From Anniella stebbinsi (taxonomy: Eukaryota > Chordata > Lepidosauria > Squamata > Anniellidae): a stretch of DNA of 64,000 bases. This document shows positions 1 to 8,912 of the stretch, piece by piece. The first letter of the stretch is position 1; every line of letters starts with the position of its first letter. A program made the translations under genes and the position numbers. Under the pieces are notes generated by a model. It searched no databases. It saw only the letters and a list, made by a program, of their open reading frames with translations, and was not told the origin of the DNA. The stretch spans positions 29,518,001 to 29,582,000 of the forward strand of contig JARDYH010000005.1 of assembly GCA_029215795.1 (NCBI GenBank), written 5' to 3'.

Positions 1-180
1 GAAGCATGCCAGGTCAGCCTCCTCAGCTGTAAGGAGATCATAGATAATGTTGGTTTTGTTTTTAACTGACCTGGCATTACATAAGAGCAAAGAGAGGTTC
101 TGTGGGTGACCTGGGTCGTTCTCCAAGATCCCCGGGTAGCAGAGCGACCGGAAGGTAAGATGGGTGTTAAATCTCTCTCT
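1..180 (-). pseudogene. LINE ORF2 fragment, endonuclease N-terminus (L2/CR1-like)
   Basis: The reverse strand from about position 180 down to 1 reads without a stop for about 55 codons. It contains the run CNARSVKNKT, then IIYDLL and EEADLAC. NARS(V/I)-K-NKT followed by an E-D-L-hydrophobic segment is the recognisable start of the apurinic-like endonuclease domain in L2/CR1-clade non-LTR retrotransposons; this is from family knowledge, not a search. The rest of the endonuclease and the reverse transcriptase lie beyond the left edge of the window, so it cannot be judged whether the element is intact. Confidence 0.75.
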
Positions 181-239
181 CTCTTTTCTCTGTAACGGCA
201 CTGCGCCCTGCCATCGCCATATCTCCCTCTGCCCTGCAC

Positions 240-2839
240 AATAATAGAAGTATTATTAGGAAAGTATTATTCTAAATGAAATATAGATTTTGATATGAAG
301 TTTTATGTGCTTAACTTTAATTTGCTAAATGGGATCCTTACCTAATGTCCCCCACTTTACTTTGCTGGAAGGCATAATTTGCACAATTTTTATGACTTAT
401 ATTTATGTTTTAAATGTTTTATGTGATAAAAATGTAAATAAAAATGTATAAAACAGCATCCAAGTAGTTAAAGGAGCAACTTGCAAAAGCATCCATGTGA
501 AGAATTATGTGAAAGAACGAATAACGGTGCCAATTCTATACGATCAGATGCTGCATTGTTGCAGAAAGACTCATCTATTTCATGTGCTTCCAAAGTACTA
601 CCGAGAGAACTATTCTCAAAAAGAAAAGAAAAATATTGGCAACAGCTGGATGCACAAAACTCCATCACTTCATCTCTACAGAAAAACAGTGATAGTTCCC
701 CACCCAATCATGAGACAACCTGTCTCATAAACCAATTATGAGACAGCATCTCTTCCAGCGAAGTCACTTCCAGGAAGTGGTTCACAGTTTGTTGTCTCAT
801 TTTTCAAGTCTTCCCTGATGCAACCACCTGCCTTGTTCTGGCTATGCCTTCCTGTAGTATGAAGAAAGTGATATAAAAACACCAGTCCATTCTTACATCA
901 CAGATCAGTTTTTACATCACTTTCTTTGCCTCACTCTCCTGAGATGCGGGTACAATATCATTACAGATGACCACCTATTGGTGGTTTGACTGACCCAGAG
1001 CTTGTTGAATAGAGGTTTGAAGCAGGACAAAGCCCTTTTGCAGGGGGACAGATGGGGCCCCAGTGCCACCACCAGCTCTGGGCAATGAGACCCCTCCCTT
1101 TATTGATAGGCCCCGGCAGGCTAATTTGTGGTGGCAATGGCAGGCTGGCAGGCAGTTGGTTCTGGATGCTATTTACATGTCCCACAATGCCCATGACACA
1201 CTGTCCCTGTGGGCCATTGTGGGGAATTAAAATGGCAGCTAGACCCAGGTGTCCAGTGGTGCTTGGAGCATCAGGCTGAATTTTTTTTAAAGGAGGAACC
1301 AGGGCAGGCATCAGTTGTGAGCCTGGCAGGGTGATGGGGCCCTGGCACCTGCCCAAGGTTACAAGGTACTGAAGCTGACCCTGTCCAGGGCGCATCACTG
1401 CATGAACCCTCCTTCACATGCTCCCACTTATTCACACCACAAACTGTAGTGATTGCAGGACTAGCAAGAGGCCATGCAATTTGTTCAACAGGAATGATTT
1501 CTTCAAGTGTTTAGAAAGGATTAGTCTCTGCACTTCTGGTTTATTGCACAATCACTGAATTGTGGACTGAATTTGCCCCTAGGAATGATTGCCAGGATGC
1601 AGTGCAATCCCTGATGCTGACTTTAGAAGAGTCAAGGAGCCAGAGACTATCACACCTGTTCAGGTGTTACAGGAAAATGTTAGTTCAGTGTGACGAATTA
1701 AGCCATGCCAGACCTGTACCACACCCTTCATAATTATGTGTAAACCTCTGCCACTATGTGTTTCCTTCATTTTGTTTTTACTAAACTAAAACGATTCTTA
1801 CCTTTTGGGAGGATTTCAGTTTGCCCAATCAGCTACAGTGTGATGCGTCTGTTTGCTTTACCCAAAGGAACGTTTGCTCCAGAACCGAGCAACTGAATCA
1901 TCCTAACAAATCTCCCTAAAAAGCCAGGAGAAGGGATGGAGCTCGCCCTGCAGAAAAGGAGCAACGTATATTGACTGGAAAAGGCCTCTCTCGTCTGCCC
2001 AAACCACATACTGCACATACATGCTCTAGTGGGATCTGCCCCTGCTCATGAATAATATAACAAAAGTGGTTTACTCTGGCCTCTCTCTGCTATGAATCAA
2101 AGCCCCTCGGCCTCGTTGCTTCAGGAGGAGGGAAGGGCATGAAGCCGGGAGAGCGACACAGAGGCTGCAAGCATTTAGCGTGACTAACAGATTTACGAGG
2201 GGGAGGGGAGCCCAGTGGCTGCATCGCATTGCCTTTTTAATGAGCTCTCCAGCCCATACAGTAGCCTCTTTGTAGTGGACAATGTAGCGGACATAAATTT
2301 TTTTGAGGGGATGGCAGTGGCGGTGGTTCTGAAAGATTGCTAGGCTGATCTCTGAGCCCACATTGTCCATCTCAGCACCCTTGTGCAGCAGCCAGGAGGG
2401 TGGGAGCAAGGCCTGGACCTTGGCCCCTATCAATATCCCCCTGTTTCTTCAAGAAAGTTGTGGGATGCTGTGTCAGGTTGCCCCACCCATCCTGGATTGC
2501 CTCGCCAAGCATCCTCCCCCTACAGGTGTTGCTGTGCCTGATTTGTGGCCTTTGATGGAGAGGCCCCCTGGAGTATAAGGGGATACTGTTCAAGGGGCGT
2601 TTTCCTACCCAAAGATCATGGTGGAGAAGGGGAAAGGCCAAGGACCCAAGGGACAGGGCAGGAAGAGGCAGTCCAAGGGCAGAGGGAGATTAAAGGTTAC
2701 CGGGCCGGTGCTTGTAGGAGACAAAAGCCAAGGCTTGATGGATCACAGGGCTAATAAAATCTGGAAGTGTTTTATATCCTTGCACACATGCATGCACACA
2801 CAGAGATAGAGGCAACAACGAAGGAACGGACTTGCTGGG
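240..2839. other. No recognised gene or repeat
   Basis: Unassigned sequence. 430-950 is AT-rich, and 960-1400 and 2060-2700 are more GC-rich with short chance reading frames. A small inverted repeat around 710-755 carries ATGAGACA in both orientations. I see no splice-flanked exon, codon periodicity or known domain. Confidence 0.5.
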
Positions 2840-3058
2840 TCAGGCTGAGCAGCAGGAGATGTAGCAGTAACCAGCCAGCAGTTTCAGGGAAACCCATAAG
2901 CAGGACATGACAGCAATAGGCACCTTCCATTCTTTGTTCCCCAGCAGCTGGTATTCAGTAGGCACACTGCCTCTGAAGATGGAGGCTCCATCTAACCAGC
3001 TAGTAACTCTTGGTGGAGCTCATATCCTCCATGACGTGGTTTAATCCCCTTTTTAAGC
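2840..3058 (+). repeat. Dispersed repeat, GGATCAGACC family, copy 1 (degenerate)
   Basis: Contains the degenerate landmarks of a dispersed repeat I recognise from reptile DNA: TGGGTCAGGCTGAG, CCCATAAGCAGGACATGA, CAGCAGCTGGTATTCAG and ACTGCCTCTGAAGATGGAGG. The same landmarks in the same order occur at 44966-45240 and 57578-57915, so the assignment rests on three copies in this window. Its class (LINE-derived or not) cannot be settled from sequence alone. Confidence 0.65.
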
Positions 3059-3066
3059 CTTGTAAG

Positions 3067-3170
3067 CCAGGGGTGGGGAACCTCAGGCCAGCGGAGGCAA
3101 CTCTGGCCCTCCTGAGGTCCCAACCTGGCTCTCTGGAGTTCCCCAGATGGCCAAGCCCCTTTTGCCTTTG
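3067..3170 (+). mobile_element. CAGGGGTGGGGAACC-type hAT fragment
   Basis: Begins CAGGGGTGGGGAACCTC, a terminal sequence typical of hAT (Charlie-like) non-autonomous elements. A possible opposite end, GGAGTTCCCCAGATGG, appears near 3136-3151. No clear flanking duplication was found and the right side meets Family B copy 1, so I treat it as a truncated fragment. Confidence 0.5.
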
Positions 3171-3512
3171 GCTGCCTCTACAAGAGGCATTTAAAGCTCT
3201 TTCAAGGTGCATTAAAAATTTACCTCTACAAGAACGGAGTGCAAATTGGGCGTAGAGGCACGTTTTCTCTCCGATTATGCGCATTATCAAACGCGCGTTA
3301 AATAGCGAGTTTTATTTTGCTCCGGCCATTAAAGCGCATTTTGACTATGTGAACAAGCGATTCTCTGCATTTCAAGAGTTTAAATCGCATTTCGGGCATC
3401 CAGTAATGCGCTTCACCGCCTCTCGTACAGAGGTATTAGGCGTAAATGCGCTTCTGCGAATATGCGCATAATTGCCTAACCAGGCGTAAAGGCGAATTCT
3501 TGTAGATGAGGC
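3171..3512 (+). mobile_element. Family B inverted-repeat element, copy 1 (342 bp)
   Basis: The left end GCTGCCTCTACAAGAG pairs with a right end whose reverse complement reads GCCTCATCTACAAGA. Flanking direct repeats are CTTTG at 3166-3170 and 3513-3517 (up to 7 bp, GCCTTTG, if the boundary is moved). The interior has many GCGCATT/AATGCGC motifs, for example GCGCGTTAAATAGCGAGTTT and AGTAATGCGC, which recur at equivalent places in the other three copies. It has no coding capacity. It is the shortest copy and looks like an internally deleted form of the 1.1-kb copies at 40739 and 59229. Confidence 0.85.
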
Positions 3513-3944
3513 CTTTGTCCCTGTCCCATTGCCTTCAGTGTTGGGTAGGGTAGGGTTAGCCCTTCCATCTCCAGCAGCCAACCTCCCTGAAAATGCTTCC
3601 ACAGCATTACCATTTAAGGAGTTGATGGTTCTCCAATTCTGTTCCATTCAGTTCTTTCCCACTCTTCTGGAAATGTTCTTGAGCTCTTGCACAGGCATTC
3701 CTTCCTTGAAGGGTCTTCTAAAGCCTCATCTTTTAGGATGTTTAAAGTTTGTTCTCAACCTGTCATCCAACCCAGCGTTATATCTTTTACATGCAACATT
3801 TGCACATACCAACAGTTTGTGTCTATATTGTGCAGTGGATAAAATTCAGCTGGGAAGAACCCATTATGGGATATGGAATTTGCTTCCCCCTCCCCTCCTG
3901 GAACCTTGGGACAACAGGGACTGAGAATGTCTCAGGTTAGGGAA
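3513..3944. other. No recognised feature
   Basis: Mixed-composition sequence with a 131-codon chance frame on the plus strand and no domain, repeat or regulatory motif I can support. Confidence 0.45.
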
Positions 3945-4147
3945 GGGACCATAGCTCAGTGGTAGCACAATTCTTCATATGAAGAATATCCTAACTTCAC
4001 ACTGTGGCATCTCCAGTTAGAAGGAACAGCTAGTCGGTGAAGAGAAAGACCATGGGTATTGGATCCCATAGTGCAGTTTCCGGAGTAGACAATACTGGCT
4101 TCGATGGAGAAATAGTCTGACCTACAAGAAGGCAGCTTTCTATAAAA
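3945..4147 (+). repeat. tRNA-derived SINE
   Basis: Starts GGGACCATAGCTCAGTGG, with a clean pol III A box (TAGCTCAGTGG). A degenerate B-box region follows near 3992-4005 (CCTAACTTCACAC). The 3' body has GTAGACAATACTGGCTTCGA and GTCTGACC...AAGGCAGCTTTCT, which I recognise as the tail of a common reptile tRNA-derived SINE. It is orientated with, and abuts, the LINE tail downstream. It is a diverged copy and no TSD was found. Confidence 0.8.
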
Positions 4148-4211
4148 TTCAGCTGGGGAAATTGCTGGATGACAATACAGAAAAATGCTTAGTCAACTAT
4201 ATTTCCTCTTT

Positions 4212-4416
4212 CTTTGGTCATATAAAGCCCTGAACACGTTAGCTGGCAGATTGCCTTCCCCAATACAGATCTACGAGATCATTAAGATCACCGGAGGAGG
4301 TCTTGCAGGTGGTACCATTATCTGCAGACTGCCATCTTGCAACAACCAGGAAGCGGGCCTCTTTGTGGTGGCACCTAATTTATGGAATGATCTCCTCACT
4401 GGTATCTGGGAAACAC
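4212..4416 (+). repeat. LINE 3' tail, part 1 (interrupted by Family C)
   Basis: Carries the order typical of L2/CR1-type 3' regions in reptiles: CATATAAAGCCCTGAACACG, GATCATTAAGATCACCGGAG, then GGTGGCACCTAATTTATGGA. It stops at GGAAACAC (4409-4416) where Family C copy 1 is inserted, and resumes at 5092 with the same GGAAACAC. The two parts therefore form one LINE tail split by a younger transposon. Confidence 0.75.
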
Positions 4417-4686
4417 TAGGGTGACCAGATTTTAAAAATCAAAATCCCAGTCCCCCCCGCCGCCCCCACCCAAAACAACCCCACCACCAAGCCACCCACC
4501 CCAAAAAACCAGCCTGGACCTACCGCCGGGTTCCTCCGCCGCCCGCGCGGGGTCCTCCGTCGCCCGCGCAGCCACGCGGGGTCCTCCTCCGTCGCCCGCG
4601 CGGCCGTGCGGGGTCCTCCTTCGCCCGCGCAGCCGCGCAGGGTCGTCCGTCGCCGCCCGCGCGGAAGAGGCGGGAGAGGGACGGAT

Positions 4687-4701
4687 CCGGAAGTGACGTA
4701 A
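4687..4701 (+). promoter_or_regulatory. ETS + CRE-like composite motif inside Family C
   Basis: CCGGAAGTGACGTAA joins an ETS core (CCGGAAGT) to a CRE-like half (TGACGTAA). The same motif occurs in mirror orientation at 4773-4787 because it lies in palindrome arms. Such composites are known in vertebrate CpG-rich promoters. Activity here is inference only. Confidence 0.4.
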
Positions 4702-4885
4702 CTGGCCCTCTCCCGTCTCTTCCGTGCCCCAAGGAAGCCAGAGGCCGCGCGGAAGAGGCGGGAGAAAGCCAGTTACGTCACTTCCGGATCCAGCCCTCTC
4801 CTGCCTCTTCCGCGCGGCCTCTGGCCTTACAAGCCCGGCAGCGGTGGCGAAGGCGGCGGAGGAGCCCGGGAAGCGGCCGCCCCAG

Positions 4886-4915
4886 CAGGTAAGTGCCCCC
4901 CTTCATGCTTACCTG
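4886..4915. promoter_or_regulatory. Divergent splice-donor-like motifs
   Basis: CAGGTAAGT (4886-4894, plus) and CTTACCTG (4908-4915, a donor on the minus strand) match the vertebrate 5' splice-site consensus in both orientations. The same pair recurs in Family C copy 2 at each palindrome boundary. This is motif-level evidence only. Confidence 0.35.
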
Positions 4916-5091
4916 CTGGGGCGGCCGCTTCCCGGGCTCCTCCGCCGCCGGGTCTACCGCCGCTCCTTGCTTGCTGCCACCGCCGCGTGACCCCCCGCCG
5001 CCCCGGTTTGCCCCCCCGCCCCCCGGTTGGGCCGGTTTGCCCCTGGATTCCCGGTTAGGACCGGGAAATCCCGAGCCACCTGGTCAGCCTA

Positions 5092-5368
5092 GGAAACACC
5101 AACTGTATTATGTTTTAGGTGCCAAATAAAGGGTTATTTCTTTACCCAGGCCTTCCCTGAGTGAATATGCTGCCCAGTCTGTTTGTTTGTACTTACGGTA
5201 TTGTTTTAACTGATTGCAATGTTGTTATTAATGTTTTATATTAATGTTTTAGAAATATTTCTGTATTTTAAGTGTATTTTAATATATATTATAATGTATT
5301 TCATGAACTACTTAGAGACTTTTTAAAATATGTCAAATGGTATATAAATCTAATAAATAAATAAATAT
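5092..5368 (+). repeat. LINE 3' tail, part 2
   Basis: Continues the LINE tail after the Family C insertion. It contains CCAGGCCTTCCCTGAGTGA, then T-rich sequence with repeated ATTAATGTTTTA, and ends in CTAATAAATAAATAAATA, a LINE-type microsatellite tail. A sister copy of this segment lies at 38745-38992 with the same CCAGGCCTTCCCTGAGTGA and ATTAATGTTTTA landmarks. Confidence 0.75.
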
Positions 5369-6065
5369 TTGACATCCTGCCAAATTGAAGTTAAAAAGTT
5401 GATTTTCTTGCAGTTCAATCCAATGCATACCTATTCAGACATAAGAATAATATACAGCTATTTTTTCCAGTTTCTTTCTAATCCTAACCAGTGAAAAATT
5501 TAACGTTTTGCAAACATGCAGTTTATCATTTTTCTTTCTCTGTCATCTATCTAGTTCTTACATATCTGTCTATCAAGCCAGTTGCTAGTATTCCATCCCA
5601 CTCTCCCAACACGTTAGTGTGCCAAGAAACAGAACCTAGGACTGTGTAGGCTGGAGCAGGTTTGATTCTCAATGGATGAGGCTACCAGGGTAGTGAGCAC
5701 ATTTTATCTCTCACCTCAGTCATATCCTTGTGCAACATTTATTTTCCCTCACAAAAGTGAATGCTTGCCACCCACTCTCATGTTGGAAAGTAAAACCTGC
5801 TCTCATGGTCTTCACCATCACATTTCACCCATTATTATATCAGGGATTTTGCTAGGATGCAAATAAGAGTTTTGGAGTGCCTTCTTTTTTGGGGGCGGAA
5901 GAATGGCAGAATATAAATTAAACAAATATATTTTTTAAAAATACATCTATCTATATCTGTGCATGTGCTTGTAAGGTTCTCTGTGTGTGCAGTGTATCTC
6001 TGAACACTCTGTGAATTGAAGCACATTCAACCCCTCTATGGGATCATTTGTCTGTATATTACCAT
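5369..6065. other. No recognised feature
   Basis: AT-rich unique-looking sequence. No repeat family or coding signal recognised. Confidence 0.45.
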
Positions 6066-6257
6066 GTTCAGATGACACGCTAAGCCACAGTGGTTAAGCA
6101 TTATGAGCTAAACATTTATGGCTTAGTGTGTTGTGCAAACCATGAGTTAGTGTGTCACGTAAACCATTCCTAACCATAGTGACTACATAACCACAGTTTA
6201 AACACGCTTACTAACCATTTGCTGCAAAAGGGTTAGTGGCCATTAGCGTGTTGTCTG
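6066..6257. mobile_element. Fold-back element, GTTCAGA-GACACGCTAA type
   Basis: The left end GTTCAGATGACACGCTAAGCC pairs with the right end GGCCATTAGCGTGTTGTCTG. Internal repeats of GGTTA/TAACC and GCTTAGTGTG make the whole 192 bp fold on itself. This resembles a family I know as common in lizards. The right end runs straight into a TA microsatellite, which hides any TSD. Confidence 0.7.
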
Positions 6258-6283
6258 TATATATATATATATATATATATATA
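6258..6283. repeat. (TA)n microsatellite
   Basis: About 13 uninterrupted TA units directly after the preceding fold-back element. Confidence 0.95.
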
Positions 6284-6289
6284 ATATCC

Positions 6290-6455
6290 CAATTTCCTTC
6301 CAACTTTCAACTTCAACTTTATTATTATGGCAACCCAACCAGGGTTTTTGCTAATATATACAGTTTGAGATACAATACAATATATACAGCCTATAATACC
6401 CATCGGTACAACTACATTTAAAATTATGATTATCCATCATTCATATTATTTCTAA
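6290..6455 (-). repeat. LINE 3' UTR
   Basis: On the minus strand this follows the stop codon of the ORF2 remnant at 6456. It ends in GGGTTGCCATAATAATAAAG followed by repeated GTTGAA, resembling a LINE 3' end with a short simple tail. Confidence 0.6.
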
Positions 6456-6840
6456 TTACCTTTCCGTTTGCACCAGGGCTTCCCTAATTTTCGTAGCCTT
6501 CATCGCATATATGGCTAAATTCAACATGATTATTTTATCCATTGATGTAAAAAGATACTTAATTTTATCCAGATCAGAACATTGGGACACCTGGACTAGC
6601 TATCTATCTAAATGCCTATTCCTGAGGATTTCATATAATTTACAATGTATAACATAATGTATTGTATCCTCTACAGTTTGTTCTCCACATATACAAAGTC
6701 TTTGTTCCCTTGGAGTATTATTTTTTCTTCCTTCTCCAAAGTTGGTCGTCATTGGCTATAATCTCAGGCTAGTAAGGGCTTTTCGAAGACCAGGCGTGGC
6801 GATTTCTGATAAATATTTTTCTTCTTCATGCAGGCATTTT
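6456..6840 (-). pseudogene. LINE ORF2 C-terminal fragment with Cys/His motif
   Basis: The minus strand reads KCLHEEEKYLSEI, then GLRKALTSLRL, a stop, TNFGEGRKNN, RLCICGEQTVED, HYVIHCKLYEILRNRH, a second stop, then KIKYLF, LAIYAMKATKIREALV and a terminal TAA at 6456-6458. The C-x-C ... H-x3-H-C spacing followed by a helical tail matches the zinc-knuckle-like C-terminus of ORF2 in several non-LTR retrotransposon clades. One frame persists over about 125 codons with two in-frame TAGs, so it is a dead copy. I cannot decide its clade. The reading frame blurs above 6840. Confidence 0.75.
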
Positions 6841-7040
6841 ATATGTGGGAAACTGTTGGAAAATCTAGAAATTTAAATTGCACCCATATCCCTTTTGCAA
6901 TAAAACCTCTGCAGCGTACATTGTATCACTTCCCTATTTTGTTGAATATCCCCGCCCAATATTATTTTAGGATCCATGCCAAAATTTATCCTCTCTTAGC
7001 TGACGAGCTAATTCCGCAGCGAGCAAACTCCCAAGCCAGC

Positions 7041-7205
7041 CCAATTTCCTTCCAAGGATCTCAAGGTGGGCTATATGGTTCCCCCTTCCCAATTTTATCT
7101 TCACAACAACCTTGTGAGGTAGGTTAGGCTGAGACTGGCACAAAGTCACTCAGTGAACTTCATAGCTGAGGGAAGGTAAGAATTTGAACCCAGGTCTCCC
7201 TCACC
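7041..7205 (-). repeat. MIR-like SINE
   Basis: In plus orientation it reads TCACAACAACCTTGTGAGGT, AGGTTAGGCTGAGACTGG, CAGTGAACTTCATAGCTGAG and TTTGAACCCAGGTCTCCC. These are the reverse complement of a tRNA-related head with the GGTTCAAA B box and a CORE/MIR-type body. Related copies lie at 15035, 28480 and 34661. Confidence 0.75.
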
Positions 7206-8305
7206 AGTCCTTTTCTGACATCCAAACAGCGCCTTTATAAGAACAACAACGCCTTTTCCATCCTCTGAAAGGGGCCTAGACTGTGGTTGTGCCCAGAATT
7301 AGTAGCTTTTTTGGCACCACCAGGCCTCAAATAATGCCTTTGTCTACCTTTGCAGGATGAGCATGAAGAAGATTTTCTTTTTGCTTTCTCCTTTCACAAA
7401 ATCTCTTTGAAGGTTGAGGGGGAAAGATCCCCAATCACGGCTTTAGCCTACGCCGGAGAGCCCAAGGGAATTATTATTGTTGGCCTGTACCCAAAGCCCT
7501 ACCGGCGACGGAGCTTGGGGCCTGGTTGAGGATGGAAAGTTTCCTGAGATCGTGAGGCGGGCGAAGCGGCCTGTGAGGAGGGGGCGAAAACCACAATGGA
7601 GTCCAAACATCTGTCACACTTGGACGATCACCTTCCAGCAACAATGGAGTCGCAGAGCTGAGAGACTGCCTTGTTGGAGGATTTGGGCAGGCAGGGACAA
7701 TAATCCCTTTTGTGCAGTCCCGCAAGGTAGCGTCATGCTGACTTAGTGCTCTTCCCCCCTCCCTGTCCTTTGTTTCTAAATTGTGACAGACTGACAATTT
7801 CACCCCTAAGATATGTTTTACCACAATAACCTTCAATACAGATGTGAGCCATCCAGATGCCTGGATCCATTTCCTACTGGCATGTCAGCAGGTCATGCAT
7901 CAGCATTGGGGAGGTATGTAATTTATCCATACGTTCTCCATTTTGATGCGAGTTCAGCTAGTGTGTGTTATCATGAGAGTTGCGATAAAGTGATAAAAAC
8001 CAGATCTTTCAAGACCCCGTCCTCCATGGAAAGATATTAGATTGCCAACCAATAAGGATGTAAATTTTAAAAATAATAATCAGGCACTTTACAAACCATG
8101 AAAATGGTTCAAGATGCATCATATTTTTAAACGCTTTAAATATGGGAAGAAAACTTTTAGAGTACGCTGAAGTTGTTGTCTAGTGGGCCTGTTCAGCCAA
8201 GAAAACAAAGAGCCTTTTTGTTAGAAATCTCTTCAGATTGTCAATTGGGATAAAACCATGTGAAATGATAAACATGAAAACTCCCAGTTTTAATTTAAAC
8301 GTTAT
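7206..8305. other. No recognised feature
   Basis: 7440-7760 is GC-richer and keeps several CpGs, but no exon, domain or repeat is supportable. 8000-8240 is AT-rich. Confidence 0.4.
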
Positions 8306-8414
8306 GGAGATTGATGCTATACATGTCTACTTAGGAGTAAACTCCATTGAATTCACTGGGACTTATTCCCAGGTAAATGTGTATAGGACTGCAGCAGGCT
8401 TCAATTCTATACAC
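8306..8414. repeat. TTAGGAGTAA dispersed repeat, left part
   Basis: Contains CTACTTAGGAGTAAACTCCATTG, ACTGGGACTTATTCCCAGG and TGTGTATAGGACTGCAGCAGG, landmarks of a repeat I recognise as very common in lizards. It is interrupted at CTATACAC by the hAT element 8415-8782. A second unit with AGGAGTAAGTCCCATTGAAC continues at 8783. Confidence 0.65.
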
Positions 8415-8782
8415 CAGGGGTTTATAGAATTCAGCCTGAGGGCCTGAGGGCCAAATTCCATTTCAGAGACGCTCTTGGGGGCCCATTCCAGTCGTGGGTG
8501 GGGCCAAAGGCAAAAGGGGCAGGGCCCAAACTCCCAGCATATTTTAGCTTAAAGCTCTTGCTGCCAGTCAAAAAGCCTTAGGAGAGGCATTTCTATCTTT
8601 CAGAATTTGGTGGGGGAGAGGGAATTGCACAAAAGCCAGGAAACCAAGAAATGATTGGCGGGGGTGGGAGGAGGCAGTGAGACCAGGAGAAAGGGGTGTA
8701 GGCATCTGGGGAATCTTGGAGGGCCAGTTTGGGACACCAAAAGGACCAGTTTTGGGCCTGGATATGAGGTTCTGCACCCGTG
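8415..8782 (+). mobile_element. CAGGGG-type hAT element (368 bp), copy 1
   Basis: The ends CAGGGGTTTATAGAATTC and GAGGTTCTGCACCCGTG are flanked by CTATACAC (8407-8414) and CTATACAG (8783-8790), a 7-of-8 TSD match. Its interior (CCTTAGGAGAGGCATTTCT, GCCAGGAAACCAAGAAATGA) matches 47065-47389, which shows a second copy of the same family. It is non-autonomous and lies between two units of the TTAGGAGTAA repeat. Confidence 0.85.
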
Positions 8783-8912
8783 CTATACAGACTAGGAGTA
8801 AGTCCCATTGAACTCGATGAGGCTTACTTCTGAGTAGTGCAAATGTAAAGATGTTTCTAACAACTAAGTATGTAACATCTGAATAAATATGCATAGGATT
8901 GTGCTGTAAATG
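8783..8912. repeat. TTAGGAGTAA dispersed repeat, right part
   Basis: Reads CTATACAGACTAGGAGTAAG, then GAGGCTTACTTCTGAGTAG, ending ATGCATAGGATTGTGCTG. It is the continuation or a second unit of the repeat split by the hAT insertion. Confidence 0.6.

Larger units (their letters stand above)
4417..5091 (+). mobile_element. Family C GC-rich hAT-like element, copy 1 (675 bp)
   Basis: The ends are TAGGGTGACCAGATTTT and TGGTCAGCCTA, flanked by a perfect 8-bp duplication GGAAACAC (4409-4416 and 5092-5099), as expected for hAT transposition. The interior is GC- and CpG-rich and built from palindromes. One pairs about 4657-4731 with 4745-4815 and carries CCGGAAGTGACGTAA (4687-4701) and its mirror (4773-4787). 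A second (about 4873-4940) pairs GCGGCCGCCCCAGCAGGTAAG with its complement. It shares both ends with Family A but not its body. It has no credible coding capacity and is inserted in a LINE 3' tail. Confidence 0.88.

Noticed and set aside
3945..4147. Functional tRNA gene
   Set aside because: The A box is good but the B box is degenerate, the cloverleaf does not close and a SINE body follows.
4417..5091. CpG island promoter of a host gene
   Set aside because: The GC-rich block coincides exactly with a transposon bounded by a perfect TSD. No downstream exon is seen.
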